64,000 nt of DNA from the NCBI RefSeq assembly GCF_000003195.3, contig NC_012870.2, forward strand, positions 8,176,501 through 8,240,500, written 5' to 3'. A program made the position numbers and the translations under genes. Each line of letters begins with the position of its first letter. Within the stretch, counting starts at the first letter, position 1. The stretch is from Sorghum bicolor (Eukaryota > Streptophyta > Magnoliopsida > Poales > Poaceae). The notes below the pieces were generated by a model. That model ran no database searches and was not told where the DNA came from. It saw only the letters and a list, made by a program, of their open reading frames with translations. Below, piece by piece: positions 1-10,834 of the stretch.

Positions 1-483
1 TCGAAGGAGATGTACAGAGAGGGACGTACCAGGCTTTGTCGATGGAGATCGCTCGGCTACGTGGATGCAATGGCCGCTCGCGTGTTTCTGTCCAGATGCG
101 CGCGATCTTCAGGGAGGGATGTACCAGACTCGATCGGCGTATTTCAATCGCGTTCAGGGAGGGACGACGTAGCAGACTCAATCTGCGTCTTTGAGTCGCG
201 GCAAACCAATGGCGGCACGGACTCTATTTGGCGCGAGGACTCCCTCCAACGAAGGAAACGGCGCCAAAGAGACCATGCCGCACACGGAATTGATGCAGGA
301 AAACCGGCCGCAACTGTTTGCCAATCCAAAAGCCAACTCCCAAATATGCCAAGGGGAGCATCTCAAATGTCAAGTTTACTAAAATGGCAAACCCGTTTGC
401 AAAACCGTTGGAGGAGTAATTTTTACCTTTTCGCCAAATAACACAAATGCCAAACTAGAATGGCAAACCGTTGGAGATGCTCT
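1..483. other. Unassigned sequence with imperfect tandem repeat, no gene called
   Basis: Positions about 110-205 hold two imperfect copies of a unit of about 45-55 bp that starts GGGAGGGA and runs into GACTC-ATC-GCGT-TTTC. A weaker copy begins near position 17. A plus-strand frame through the repeats gives two similar peptide units (GRDVPDSIGVF and GRDDVADSICVF), but no start context, splice signals or known domain were recognised. The right end, about 280-483, is a degenerate relative of the inverted-repeat element that follows: it has several GGCAAA/CCAA words and ends in GTTGGAGATGCTC. It may be a captured gene fragment inside a transposable element. Confidence 0.35.
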
Positions 484-498
484 AAGTAGTATTCCTAA

Positions 499-1440
499 GA
501 GCATCTCCAACCAGTGGCGGACGCACCGGGGGGAGGGGGGGCTGGGGTGGCTGCAGCCCCCCCTCGGGCAGCAAAAAAAAAATTAATAACTTTTTCTCTT
601 TAGCTAAAGTCTAGCCCAAAACAAGTTTCTTTGCTGGGCACCATACCATGCAAGGTCCCAAGGTGCATATTATTTTAGTACTTTTCTTCTTGCTTGTTAT
701 ATTGATCATTGAAGAAGTGTATAACATTTAAAAATGGCATTGGGCATGACGGTTCAAATGGTGTGAATTCTTGAAGATGCAAGACTCTATGTATTTGGTA
801 TTTTTCTATGCTTATTATCATAATTTTATGTATCTTTGCCTTTGAGCACTTTGAATCAATATTGAATTATCGATCTTAGCTATATTTATTAGTGTACTGG
901 GTTGAGCGAGAAATTTTTTTTTCTGCCCTATGTTATTTAGCCCCCCTCTTAGTCCGTTTCTGGATCCGCCACTGTCTCCAACAGTTGGCCATTTGGGTTA
1001 TGCATTATAGGAATTTGCCAAAAATCTTAAAAATTGGTCTCCAACAGTTGGCCATTTGACTTATGCATTTTGCCAAACTTGGCATTTGATGGACCAAACT
1101 AGACATTTTTGCATAGGCTCTTTGGCTTGGCAAATTTAGAATCCCGGGAATCCCAAACTACCTGGAGCACGTGCGTTGGGAAGTTTGGCTCGAGTACGTT
1201 TCCTTTTCCTTGCGCGACTCGTTCCTTCTCTCGCCCGACCGTCTTCTTTTCTTCCTCCCTCGCGCAAATAGGATCAGAATCCCGGATAAATCTTGGTGGG
1301 TCCACAATTTTGGAAAATGGCAAGTCAAAAATACCCAACTGTTGGAGATCACCTTTTTTTTTCCCTTTGCCAAATGGTTTTGAGACTTGGCATTCTCCAA
1401 AAAATGGCAAAGGAAAAATGGCCAACTGTTGGAGATGCTC
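499..1440. mobile_element. Inverted-repeat DNA element (GAGCATCTCCAAC ends), interrupted by a hAT element
   Basis: The left end GAGCATCTCCAAC (499-511) is the exact reverse complement of the right end (1428-1440). If the hAT insertion at 512-974 and one copy of its duplication are removed mentally, the left terminus continues AGTTGGCCATTT and matches the right terminus for about 25 bp. The interior has repeated GTTGGCCATTTG words, including a second terminus-like copy at about 1038, so ends may be stacked. No clear target duplication was found. The superfamily is uncertain; it is a MITE-like non-autonomous element. The block at 1180-1300 is GC-richer and may be captured host DNA. Confidence 0.6.
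512..974. mobile_element. Non-autonomous hAT element, 463 bp, with 8-bp target duplication
   Basis: The element starts CAGTGGCGGACGC and ends GGATCCGCCACTG, so the termini are inverted repeats. It is flanked by the perfect 8-bp direct repeat TCTCCAAC at 504-511 and 975-982. An 8-bp duplication is diagnostic of hAT transposition. There is no transposase frame, so the copy is non-autonomous. A related element, with a different internal sequence but similar ends, lies at 57903-58217. Confidence 0.85.
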
Positions 1441-1961
1441 TTGTAACCCTTAACCTAGTAACCTGTAACGGGTACACATCATGCAAAGCAAAAGCATCAT
1501 GTTTACTACGCCCCCGTTGACTACAGACACTGAGGGGTTGCTTGGTTTTTCGGCTAGATACTGTTTAACTTGTTAGACAAGGATATAAAACAATCTTGCT
1601 CGTTTCATTTTCTTGTCTATCTACCTTGAGGTAGGTGTTGGCAAGGTTTCCCTTGCCGTCTTGAGAGAGCCAAGGTGCATTTTTTTGGATTTAGTTATTA
1701 TAACTTTTTTATTTTATTTAGCAATTAGTATGTAATTATGGATAAATTTGACTCAAGATTCATCGCAAATAATATGCAAAATATATAATTAGTTATTTTT
1801 TAATTTATATTTAATATTATATATATATGTCTAAAGATTTAACATAATTAGATAAAAAGAAAATTTTTAGCTAAACAACAAAATTGACTCTTTGTAGGTG
1901 GGCAAGGTTCTCGTGTCTCGTGCTAGCAAGGCGAGGCCGACCATTTCTGAGGCCTCGTTTA
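1441..1961. other. AT-rich intergenic DNA, no gene
   Basis: No coding exon is supported here. From about 1530 the sequence (GGGGTTGCTTGGTTTTTC and, near 1900, GGGCAAGGTTCTCG) resembles decayed transposon DNA with an AT-rich middle of TA-type microsatellite words. No terminal repeats or target duplication could be fixed. Confidence 0.4.
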
Positions 1962-2191
1962 GGCCTTGTTTAGTTCGCAAAAAATTTCAAGATTATCAGT
2001 CACATCGAATCTTTAGTCGCATGCATGGAGCATTAAATATAGACGAAATTAAAAACTAACTGCACAGTTTACCTGTAATTTGTGAGATGAATCTTTTGAG
2101 CCTAGTTACTCCGTGATTGGACAATGTTTGTCAAATAAAAACGAAATGCTACAGTACCCAAAAACAAAAAATTTTGCGAACTAAACAAGGC
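1962..2191. mobile_element. Tourist-type MITE (GGCCTTGTTTAG family)
   Basis: It has terminal inverted repeats GGCCTTGTTTAGTTCGCA and TGCGAACTAAACAAGGC, and an interior with the family signature words TCACATCGAATCTTTAG, TTAAATATAGACGAA and GAGATGAATCTTTTGAG. TTA lies to the left and TTTA to the right, fitting a TTA-type insertion. This is a PIF/Harbinger-derived non-autonomous element. Confidence 0.85.
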
Positions 2192-2426
2192 TTTAGTTCA
2201 CTCAAAAACCAAAAATTTTTTAAGATTCTTCGTCACATCAAATCTTACGGCACATTCATTAAACATTAAATATAGACGAAAATAAAAACAAAATTACACA
2301 GTTTGCCTGTAAATCGTGAGACGATTTTTTTAACTCTAATTAGTGTATGATTAGACAATATTTGCCATAAACAAACGAAAGTGCTACAGTAGCGAAATAA
2401 AAAAAATTCGTCTCTAAACAAGTCCT
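2190..2426. mobile_element. Tourist-type MITE, abutting copy
   Basis: It starts in the shared GGCTTTAGTTCACTC at the end of the preceding copy and ends TCTCTAAACAAGTCC. The interior has TCGTCACATCAAATCTTA and ATTAAATATAGACGAA. It is a diverged member of the same family, immediately adjacent to the first copy. Confidence 0.75.
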
Positions 2427-2482
2427 AAGCCCGAATAGCAGACGAGCCCAGAGCACCAAGCATGCTCCTACACTTTTTTATA

Positions 2483-2692
2483 CTTCCTGTATCCTATAAA
2501 AATGTCATTCTCGATTTCTAAAAAATTAAATATTTTTTGATTAAATATATAAAAAAATATTAATATATATAATATATTTAGAGATGTGAATATTCCTAAT
2601 ATTTTATGTAAACTTAATCAAATTTATAAAAAGTTTGACCATCACGACTTCACGAGTCAATAGCCGATCCTTTGTATAGGAAGAAGGTAGTA
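2483..2692. mobile_element. Stowaway-like MITE, diverged
   Basis: This AT-rich block begins TACTTCCTGTATCCTATAAA and ends with an imperfect inverse (GGAAGAAGGTAGTA). The interior has AAATGTCATTCTCG and a long TA-rich core. The pattern fits Tc1/mariner-derived Stowaway elements with TA duplications, but the ends are too diverged to fix exactly. Confidence 0.5.
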
Positions 2693-2712
2693 TATTTACC
2701 GAACTATAGGTT

Positions 2713-2940
2713 TAGATCTAAAAGGTTTTGATTTGGATACTGTAACATTTTTATTTGTATTCGATAATTATTGTCTAATTATAGACTAACTAGATTTAAA
2801 AATTTATTTCATAAATTACAGACAAATTTTATAATTAGTTACTTTTTATATCTGTATTTAATGCTTTATGAATGTATTGCAAGATTTGATGTGACGAGGA
2901 ATCTTGAATTTTTTTTTTAATTTTAGGTATAACTAAATAA
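2713..2940. mobile_element. Tourist-type MITE, degenerate
   Basis: The interior signature of the GGCCTTGTTTAG family is present in order: ACTGTAACATTTTTATTTG, TTGTCTAATTATAGACTAACTAG, TTTAATGCTTTATG, GATTTGATGTGACGAGGAA. The termini are eroded (GGTATAACTAAATAA on the right). Together with its neighbours it makes the knotted1 upstream region almost solid MITE. Confidence 0.6.
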
Positions 2941-3118
2941 CTTATATGTGATACCTATTGCATGAGTTTGTTTTTTTGTGTAAAAAGTCCTAGCTGAATA
3001 TACTGTTCACTAATTTATTATTAGAGACAAACAATGTTGTTAGATTCGGCAGATAAGCTCAACTCTACAAAGGCACCTCATGTCTTTTGATTTAAAAAAA
3101 TTGAAATTGTTTGACTTA

Positions 3119-3362
3119 GGCCTTGTTTAGTTGGTGAAATGAAAAAATTTACGGCCACTATAGCACTTTCGTTTGTTTGTGGCAAATGTTGTCCAATTAT
3201 AGATTTATTAGGCTCAAAAGATTCATCTCGTGATTTACAGACAAACTGTGTAATTAGTTTTTGTTTTTTACTATATTTAATATTTTATGCATGTGCAATA
3301 AGATTTGATGTGACGAAAAATCTTAATTTTTTTTTGTTTTTTTGGATGAACTAAACAAGGCC
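3119..3362. mobile_element. Tourist-type MITE with TTA duplication, upstream of knotted1
   Basis: The termini GGCCTTGTTTAGTTGG and GAACTAAACAAGGCC are flanked on both sides by TTA (3116-3118 and 3363-3365). The element ends about 405 bp before the knotted1 start codon, so it lies in or just upstream of the promoter. Confidence 0.9.
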
Positions 3363-3769
3363 TTAAAAAATGAGAATTATTTTAGAGTAATGTGACTAGA
3401 AAATAGAAACTCCCTGCAAATCCACCACAAGCCCTTTGATTTGACCTGAAAAAGAAACCCACAAACACCACTCCACACTACTGCACTGTCTCTCTCCAAA
3501 GGCGCATTGGCGTCGCCCAGCCTTTTCCCTACTGTGCCGCGCGCTCTCCCTTCTCTCTAATGATAGCATAGAGAGAGAAGGCATACTTCGAGGCATCCTC
3601 CTCCTCCTTTCCCTCTCCTTCCCCCAAACCCTTTTCCTCTTTCCCTCGCCCCAAGAACTTCATCTCACCTCCAGGCGCCCCCTTTTGCGCTTGCGCAGGA
3701 GCTCGCGGGGACAGTGGGCGGAGAGCTCGATCGCTGCACCACTACTTCACTGGAGATCCGCCCACTCCC

Positions 3770-6700
3770 ATGGAGGAGATCACCCACCACTTTGGAGTTG
3801 GCGCAAGCAGCCACAGCCACGGCCACGGCCACGGCCAGCACCACCATCACCACCACCCATGGGCATCCTCCCTCAGCGCCGTCGTTGCGCCGCCGCCGCA
3901 GCAACCGCCGACCGCAGGCCTGCCGCTCACCCTGAACACGGTGGCGGCCACTGGGAACAGCGGCGCTAGCGGCAACCCGGTGCTGCAGCTTGCCAACGGC
4001 GGCAGCCTCCTCGACGCGTGCGTCAACGTCAAGGCGAAGGGCGAGCCCTCGTCGTCGTCTCCCTACGCAGGCGACCTCGAGGCCATCAAGGCCAAGATCA
4101 TCTCGCACCCACACTACTACTCGCTCCTCGCCGCCTACCTCGAGTGCAAGAAGGCAAGCAAAGACCTGTACTAGTAGCAGTCTAACAGTAGCGCACTACT
4201 AGCGCTGCTGCTTCCGGTTCTGCTAGAGAAGTTTCGCCACATCTGATGATGTCAAGAACGGCGCACGCATATGCATATACTTTCTGCTTGCTTTTACATA
4301 GCATACTATAGTTTATGCATGCTGCTCATGTAGACATGTGCATCCGGTGTTCAGAACTTTCTCAAACGGCGGCCGTGTGGGTGCTTGCAGGTGGGGGCAC
4401 CACCGGATGTGTCGGCGAGGCTGACGGCGATGGCGCAGGAGCTGGAGGCGCGGCAGCGCACGGCGCTCAGCGGCCTGGGCGCAGCGACGGAGCCGGAGCT
4501 GGACCAGTTCATGGTGAGAGCTATCAGCTAACCGTCAATGATCCCCTTTCTGCAAAAGAAGACATCTTTTCTGTGTTTTGCTCTCGAGGTTTATTCACGC
4601 ACGGTGGCATTATTTGTCGTTGTTTTCAACTCGGTTTTAATTTGCGTGTAGGAGGCGTACCACGAGATGCTGGTGAAGTTCAAGGAGGAGCTGACGAGGC
4701 CGCTGCAGGAGGCGATGGAGTTCATGCGAAGGGTGGAGTCGCAGCTCAACTCGCTTTCCATCTCTGGAAGATCGCTGCGCAATATCCTTTCCTCTGGTAC
4801 TGAAATTGCTGCGGCTCATGCTCCTCTTATATTAGATGATTTCTTGGATCGGTTGCCTCCTCATGCAGTGATGACCTCTTGTTGATTTTTTTTTGGGAAG
4901 GGTGATGCCCTCTTGTTGAGATCTTCATGTTCTCTTGGTTGTCCATCATGCCCTCTTGTTCATCTTGCCGTCACGAGATCTTCATGTCTTCTTGGCTGCC
5001 CATCTATCATGCCCTCTTGTTCATCTTGCTATCCTCTTTCTTGGTTGAGCATATGTTGTTGATTTTTTGCATCTAAAAAAGAGAAGAAAAAATTGATGTG
5101 GTTTCTCAGCAATTTGGCATCTATATGGTTCCCTTTTTAAGAGCATCTTGTTATGCATGCATGTTTTGAGTATAGCTACCTGCGCAGCGCAGATGAATGT
5201 CTTGTCTGTGCTTCATGTTTTCCTAATCCGGGTTTCCCAAAGAATCTTATCCATGCTTGCTTTTCCTGGCCATGCATCTGTGAGATTCTTCGCTCCGGCT
5301 TCCATCGATCTTTGCTTCTGCTGGAAAGGAATAGTCCTCACACATGTGCAGCAGTGCAGGTGCAGCTCAATCTAGCACGACACCATACGGCCCATTCCTT
5401 CCTTGCGTTCTGCTGTAATACTGCATAGAGATTAGGATGAAATCACCTGTGTTTTACTGGTACTACTACTACTACTACTTTGGCTGTTGGCAGGGATGCC
5501 TTGTTCGTCGTCCTCCATTGATTGATTCCATTTCCAATGGAATATGTGCATGTGTCCAGAGAGTAGTTCCTGGTTCAGGCAGCCATCTTTTCCCATGATG
5601 GGAACCCCAGGGAATTACGGAGCCCTTTCCTTGTTCTAGGGTTTGGGGAAGGGCAACAGTACAGCGTGCTGTGCTGTACAGGCATTGTGCAAGCAACAGT
5701 TCATGGCCGAGGAGTCTCACTGGCGTATGTCAGTGAAACACGAGTACTACACAGACGTACTCCGCCTGTGAATATGGGAGGAGTGAGAGTACTGGGCCGG
5801 TAGATAGAAAGAGATGGGGAGTCATCCCCCATCTGTCACGCAAGCTTGTAGCCTGGCCAGAACATTCTTGTCATCTTTCTCCACCTCAAGAGATGTAGTT
5901 ACCTGTTGTCCTAGAATCTATAGTGTGTTGTGTTGTTGTCTTCCCAGATGTGCTTGTTCTGCATGCCCAGTAGTCTCTTTGCTAATTTTAAATGAACACA
6001 TCAGGTGGATCGAGACGATCCTAGGGGCCTTTCTAATGACCTATCACGAGGCTATAGTAACAACTCGTGCTACCACAGTTAACTTCCGAGCCCAGAGTTT
6101 TTTCACTTCGGTTCTGGAGCACTGGCTACTTGGCTAGTAGTAGTTGACAGCAACACACACAATCACTTCATCATTATTGGAGCATGTTAGCGAAGAAGCT
6201 GCCATCTGATGATGTCGTAGAATGCTGCAAAAATGGCCAGTAAGCCAAGAACGCTGCAAAAATTGAATGGAGCTTCATATGCGGCTCAGTTTTTTGTGTT
6301 CTGAACCGGTCCATGCAGTGGACAAAATGGTCTGTGTGCCTCGAGAACCATAGAAACAGTTAGGCTAGTACATCAACGCTGAACGTCCCCCATTATTTGA
6401 TGTGAGATCTCTCTTGCAATGGATGTGTGATCTGCTAGGCCTTATATTATATGCAACAACTAGTACTTCTTTGTCCCTGTATTTTGTCACAGACTTTCTC
6501 CCCGTGCATTCTCTCTCATAAATAATGACGGTCAAGGAACATTGGATGCCGGCAGTCCAAGTTCTGCGATACATTTTTCAGCTGTCAACTCAGATTTCTT
6601 CTCAGCTCCAACTGTTCTTTGACCTTCTCGGCAGACTTTTTTATTTTTGAAAGAAACTATTTGTAGACCACATAGATTCTTTTCTTAAACATAATACAAT

Positions 6701-9700
6701 CCCTTTTGTTTATGAGGGCCACAGACGAACTATTGAACTAATCGCAAAACAACACTGCATTTTCTGACTGATGTTGCCCATGTACCCCAAGATTCTTGGT
6801 TGCATCTACTCTTTCAAGGTCATGCAAAAGCAGGGACACAGATATCACGAGTTTCCATTTGTCTCGAGGTAAGACCAAAAAAGATACCAGAAGCAAACAA
6901 CATAAAACAAAACGATGAAAAAGAACCGATGGGTTTTGCACTGAGACACCAGTGGAAAAGACAACGCCCGACTGGAGGAAAGGAACAATCTGGCACGTCC
7001 ATCTGCGTGAACTCTTTTATTTGATCTGCATCTCGTGCATGTTTATATTCTTGGTTACTGGAGTCAGGTGCATTCATTTTTATTTTCTTTGAGATTGATC
7101 GTCGGATTCTGATTCTCGTCACTTCTGCTGTTGGTTTTATCATTTTCATGGATTCTATTATATCTATCGTAATGTTCAGTATCACAAAAAATGATGTGAT
7201 CAGAGTTGTTTATCACATAACTTATATTTTTTTCATTTTCCATAACAGTGGAAGTGTTTGACAATATTATCCAGAAACAATTGATAAATTTAAACATACC
7301 AGCTTTTTTAAAATATATAACTTTATTTACCTTAAAAACCAGCTGTATTGAAATGAAACACTAGGAGATCAAGGGCGTTAAATGTATTGAAATGAAACAC
7401 TAAGAAAATATTTGAAAAACATCTGGAATGACTATGGAACAGCTCCTAAGGGTTCCTTCGGCAATACTATTTCTTAAGTGTACCATGAAATCTTTTCCAG
7501 AAGTTTTTTAGATACTGCTGTAACATGTACTCACTCTTCCCTATAAACAACTTTGACTAAATATACATTAAAAAATATTATTGTTTATGGTATATAATTA
7601 GTATCATTGGAAAGATCTTTGAGTCTAGTTTTTAACAAATTTATTGGAGGACAAATATTGCACGTATTTTTTACAAATCGAGTCAAACTTATGGCACGGA
7701 AACCAAAAACGACAATTAATTTGTGACGGGAGTACAAGCTGTGACACTCTTCTTTTTTATTTTGGTTTTCCACATTTTCAACAAGTCCACCAAATATTTC
7801 CACAAAGTAAAATGTCTTATCCCTGTGGTATCCCAAAACAATTTCATATTTTCATGGGTTACTATGTCCATTGTCTAATGTTGTTTTAGTGAGCAAATGG
7901 TTCTTTCTTCATTTCAAAGATAACCACACACATTTCGCATAATTTTTAATGGATCATTAAATTATTATGGTCATTTACTATTACCATATCTGTTGTGACC
8001 TCACACTGCTTTAATCTGTTCCAATTAACAGCATAACGAACAGATACTCATGTCGTGTCACATGCTCAAAAATCATTTTCAAAATAAAATGATATTTTCA
8101 CTGTTGCTTCATCAGAATGCACAAACATAAAATATTTATTTCCTTTATGCAAAAATATATACGAATGTTGGTTTCATGGAGCGATAAGAAGATATTTATA
8201 CAGTTAAAGAAGGTCCTGTTACCCTTTTTTTTCCAAACATATCAGATATTTTCTCAACATTCCAGGCTAAATAGACCTGCATAGTATCATGCTCACAAAT
8301 GACAAACTGTGGTTGACCCATGGTCATGGTAGGTATGCACAGGACTGAGTAGCAGCACAAGGTCCAACCGCTGTGCTGTATGAAATGAAACTAAAAGAAT
8401 GTTGACATCCTGGCTCTTGGTCTCGAATGTGTGTTGTTATTTTCTAGTTATTGATCTTATCTAAAGATAACTAAGTGTTTGATTTTAGTATGCGCAGCAG
8501 GGTTTTGCACTAGCTTGCCAAGCTTATCACAGCCCTCCTTTACCTGTGCTCCTGGGCTAGGCACCGGATGTGTTGAAACAACACGAGCAGAGTTGTTTTG
8601 TTAGAACAGATAAAAATATAACTTAATATTGGAGAACATACTTCATTTTCCCATATATGATAGGGTGCTCTTAGATAGGCAAACATTTTATTCAAGTCTT
8701 AAACCTGTGTTCCTTTGCTTATTTCTATATTGCTTCCAAATTTGTTGCCATCAAGATGTTTATAGATAATTGGCAAAACAACTGTACATGGGTCATTTAT
8801 GCCTGTTGTCAAAAGCATAAGTTAAATATTAAGATGCTAATATAGAAAAACAAATGCAGTGCTGACTGTTGAGAAAAGAACATGGTGTGCACATACAGAT
8901 GCAATATAATATTTTACCCACAATATAAAAATGATCAAAATATCATGCAAATAAAGTAATATGCGCAGAAACATCCATACTTTTTATATTCATTCACTAA
9001 AATAGTGCAAATGCACATGTCCGTGATATCTGTACTTCAATGGGTATACTGGAGATGTTAGACTGATTGATGGACAATAGCCCAATGTAAATTCCCAAGG
9101 CTGTTGTCACGTGGGAGTTGGATGATATTTGTTTTGTATAGAAGCAGATTGCTGTGCTACTTAACTTTTAGATTATCACACTTCACATTCATAAAATCAT
9201 AGTTAAGTTGTTATGTGGCTGTTGGGATTGAGAGAAGAGAGTTGAGGGGAGCTCCAGCGGCTGCCGCACTAGCGTACCCGCAGGTACTGTTCATGGCTAG
9301 GGTTGTGAGGGCACGAGAGGGCCAGACACGGGGCCTTTGCCCACGGCTAGGCAAGAGGGAAGGATTTTCCTTCTTAATGTTTGCTTGATTAGATTGATAC
9401 ATCTACTCTCCTTATATAGAGAGGTTTAGTTAACTTACAAGCAAGGATTACTTGACCCCTAAGCAAACAACTCTTATCTCTAATTAATCCTAACACTAAT
9501 GGGCTATGGCGCCAGCCTAGGCCCAATAGATCCCTTAACATAAGTTCACTTGTTTAACTGTTGCACATGAAAAGTACTGTTTATTGCTTTGCTTGTATGG
9601 GACATGTATTTAGAATCTTAGTAAATAAGTTCAGTACTTGGTGCTTTGCCAGCCAAATGTTTTCTAATCTGGCTATGAATGCTGCTTGATCACTTCTTTT

Positions 9701-10834
9701 GTTGTAGCTAACACTTCCATCTGTTATGCTTGAAGGCTCTTCTGAGGAGGATCAAGAAGGTAGCGGAGGAGAGACAGAGCTCCCTGAAGTTGATGTCCAT
9801 GGTGTAGACCAAGAGCTAAAGCACCATCTCCTGAAGAAATACAGTGGCTATCTAAGCTCGCTCAAGCAAGAACTGTCAAAGAAGAAGAAGAAAGGGAAGC
9901 TCCCTAAGGAGGCTCGCCAGCAGCTCCTTAGCTGGTGGGATCTGCACTACAAATGGCCTTACCCCTCAGTACGTCTTCTTTTTATTCTTCCATTTTTAAA
10001 ATTGTTGGCATCACATGATTTTGATGCAAAGTCTTCATGAGCTTTTATAGCCAGCAAAAATCCAATGTTAGTGCTGATTGCACATGGTAATTCAAGGGGA
10101 AGCATGCATAAAACAAATTTGGCAAATCTAAGCTAGATATGGGTCTTTGATGTTCCATGGTTGTCTGTTCCCGAATTTGCATATTAGCATATAATAAGTG
10201 AGTCAAAGTATGCCAGAGTCTACTATTGATCAGGGGGTGGCAGGCGATTATTGGTATTATTAACCTTATTTCAGGTAATTCTGAAACTTCTACGGTGGTC
10301 TTGCTAAATACCATTAATTTTAAGCAACTAAATTTATCTGAAAGGTAAGCCTTCTCCCAGATACAGATTAAAGAGTTTCCATTGGTTTCACTTGGGAACT
10401 ACATGGCTGAACAGAAAATTATAGTGCTCTGAAGTATGTGTTGGTACTTCAGCACTTGTATAAGTCAAGACCCTAATATGCTATTTTCAAGTTCAGGGTT
10501 CTAAGTGAAACAAGCATCAAGTCAGGAGTTCACAATAAACTTTTTTTATATATCTTCATTTTGTTGGATGTTTTGTATACGACATAGCCTGCCTTTCCCT
10601 ATTGGATATGTATTAACTCTTCACATGGGTGAGCAGGAGACTCAGAAGGTGGCACTGGCTGAGTCTACCGGGCTTGATCTGAAGCAGATCAACAACTGGT
10701 TCATCAACCAGAGGAAGCGGCACTGGAAGCCGTCTGAGGAAATGCACCACCTGATGATGGACGGGTACCACACCAACACTTTCTTCATGGACGGCCATTT
10801 CATCAACGATGGCGGGCTCTACCGGCTTGGCTAG
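3770..10834 (+). CDS. kn1: KNOTTED1 class I KNOX homeodomain transcription factor
   Basis: Class I KNOX (TALE) nuclear transcription factor that keeps shoot meristem cells undifferentiated. Exons: 3770-4153, 4391-4513, 4652-4796, 9736-9968, 10637-10834, joining in frame to 360 residues, against about 359 in maize KN1. The N-terminus is His-rich (residues about 17-29). KNOX1 spans about 100-145 ([16 protein letters not shown]) and KNOX2 about 160-205 ([16 protein letters not shown]). [14 protein letters not shown] linker precedes the ELK domain, which starts at residue 244. The homeodomain spans about 266-328, with the TALE insertion PYP at 292-294 and recognition helix [11 protein letters not shown] at 316-326. 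The protein ends GGLYRLG. Intron 1 appears to begin with GC (AAG|GCAAGC at 4154) rather than GT. The start is the first ATG that gives [11 protein letters not shown]. Intron 3 is 4.9 kb, as in maize, where inserted elements cause ectopic expression. The 5' leader (about 3400-3769) is pyrimidine-rich. Confidence 0.97.
4903..5035. repeat. Imperfect tandem repeat in kn1 intron 3
   Basis: There are about three imperfect units built on ATGCCCTCTTGTT followed by GATCTTCATGT-TCTTGG and TGTCCATC or TGCCCATC. The copies start near 4904, 4948 and 5009. It is simple local duplication; no function is suggested. Confidence 0.7.
7530..7732. mobile_element. Stowaway-like MITE in kn1 intron 3
   Basis: TA dinucleotides flank the element (7528-7529 and 7733-7734). 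The left end CTCACTCTTCCCTATAAA and right end TTTGTGACGGGAG are roughly inverted, and the interior includes AACTTTGACTAAATATA and its approximate complement ATCGAGTCAAACTT. The pattern is Tc1/mariner-derived Stowaway, with diverged ends. Confidence 0.6.
9209..9540 (-). mobile_element. Solo LTR, 332 bp, in kn1 intron 3
   Basis: The block begins TGTTATGTGGC and ends CCCTTAACA (TG...CA, with short inverted TGTTA/TAACA ends). It is flanked by the perfect 5-bp duplication TAAGT at 9204-9208 and 9541-9545. On the minus strand it has a TATA-like CTCTATATAAGGAG about two fifths of the way in, which suggests the LTR is oriented opposite to kn1. There are no internal retrotransposon genes, so it is a recombination-derived solo LTR or a very short TRIM-like relic. 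The minus-strand frame at 9211-9402 lies wholly inside it and is not a gene. Confidence 0.85.

Larger units (their letters stand above)
4797..9735 (+). other. knotted1 intron 3, 4.9 kb
   Basis: This is the large third intron, between the exon ending LSS and the GSSEEDQ exon. The donor is GTACTG at 4797 and the acceptor CTTGAAG ends at 9735. It holds short tandem repeats (4903-5035), a Stowaway-like element (7530-7732), a solo LTR (9209-9540) and a local direct repeat of ATTGAAATGAAACACTA at 7347 and 7385. The rest is AT-rich with no open exon. In maize the equivalent intron is the site of dominant Kn1 mutations, so regulatory sequence is expected here. Which stretches are conserved cannot be told from one sequence. 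Confidence 0.85.

Noticed and set aside
10..441. 143-codon plus-strand frame
   Set aside because: It runs through imperfect tandem repeats and into an inverted-repeat element, with no domain or splice structure; treated as a possible fragment only.
6140..6155. TTGACAGC, a possible KN1 (TGACAG) autoregulatory site in intron 3
   Set aside because: A six-base word is expected by chance several times in 5 kb; without conservation or binding data it cannot be called.
9211..9402. Minus-strand 63-codon frame in kn1 intron 3
   Set aside because: It lies entirely inside the solo LTR.
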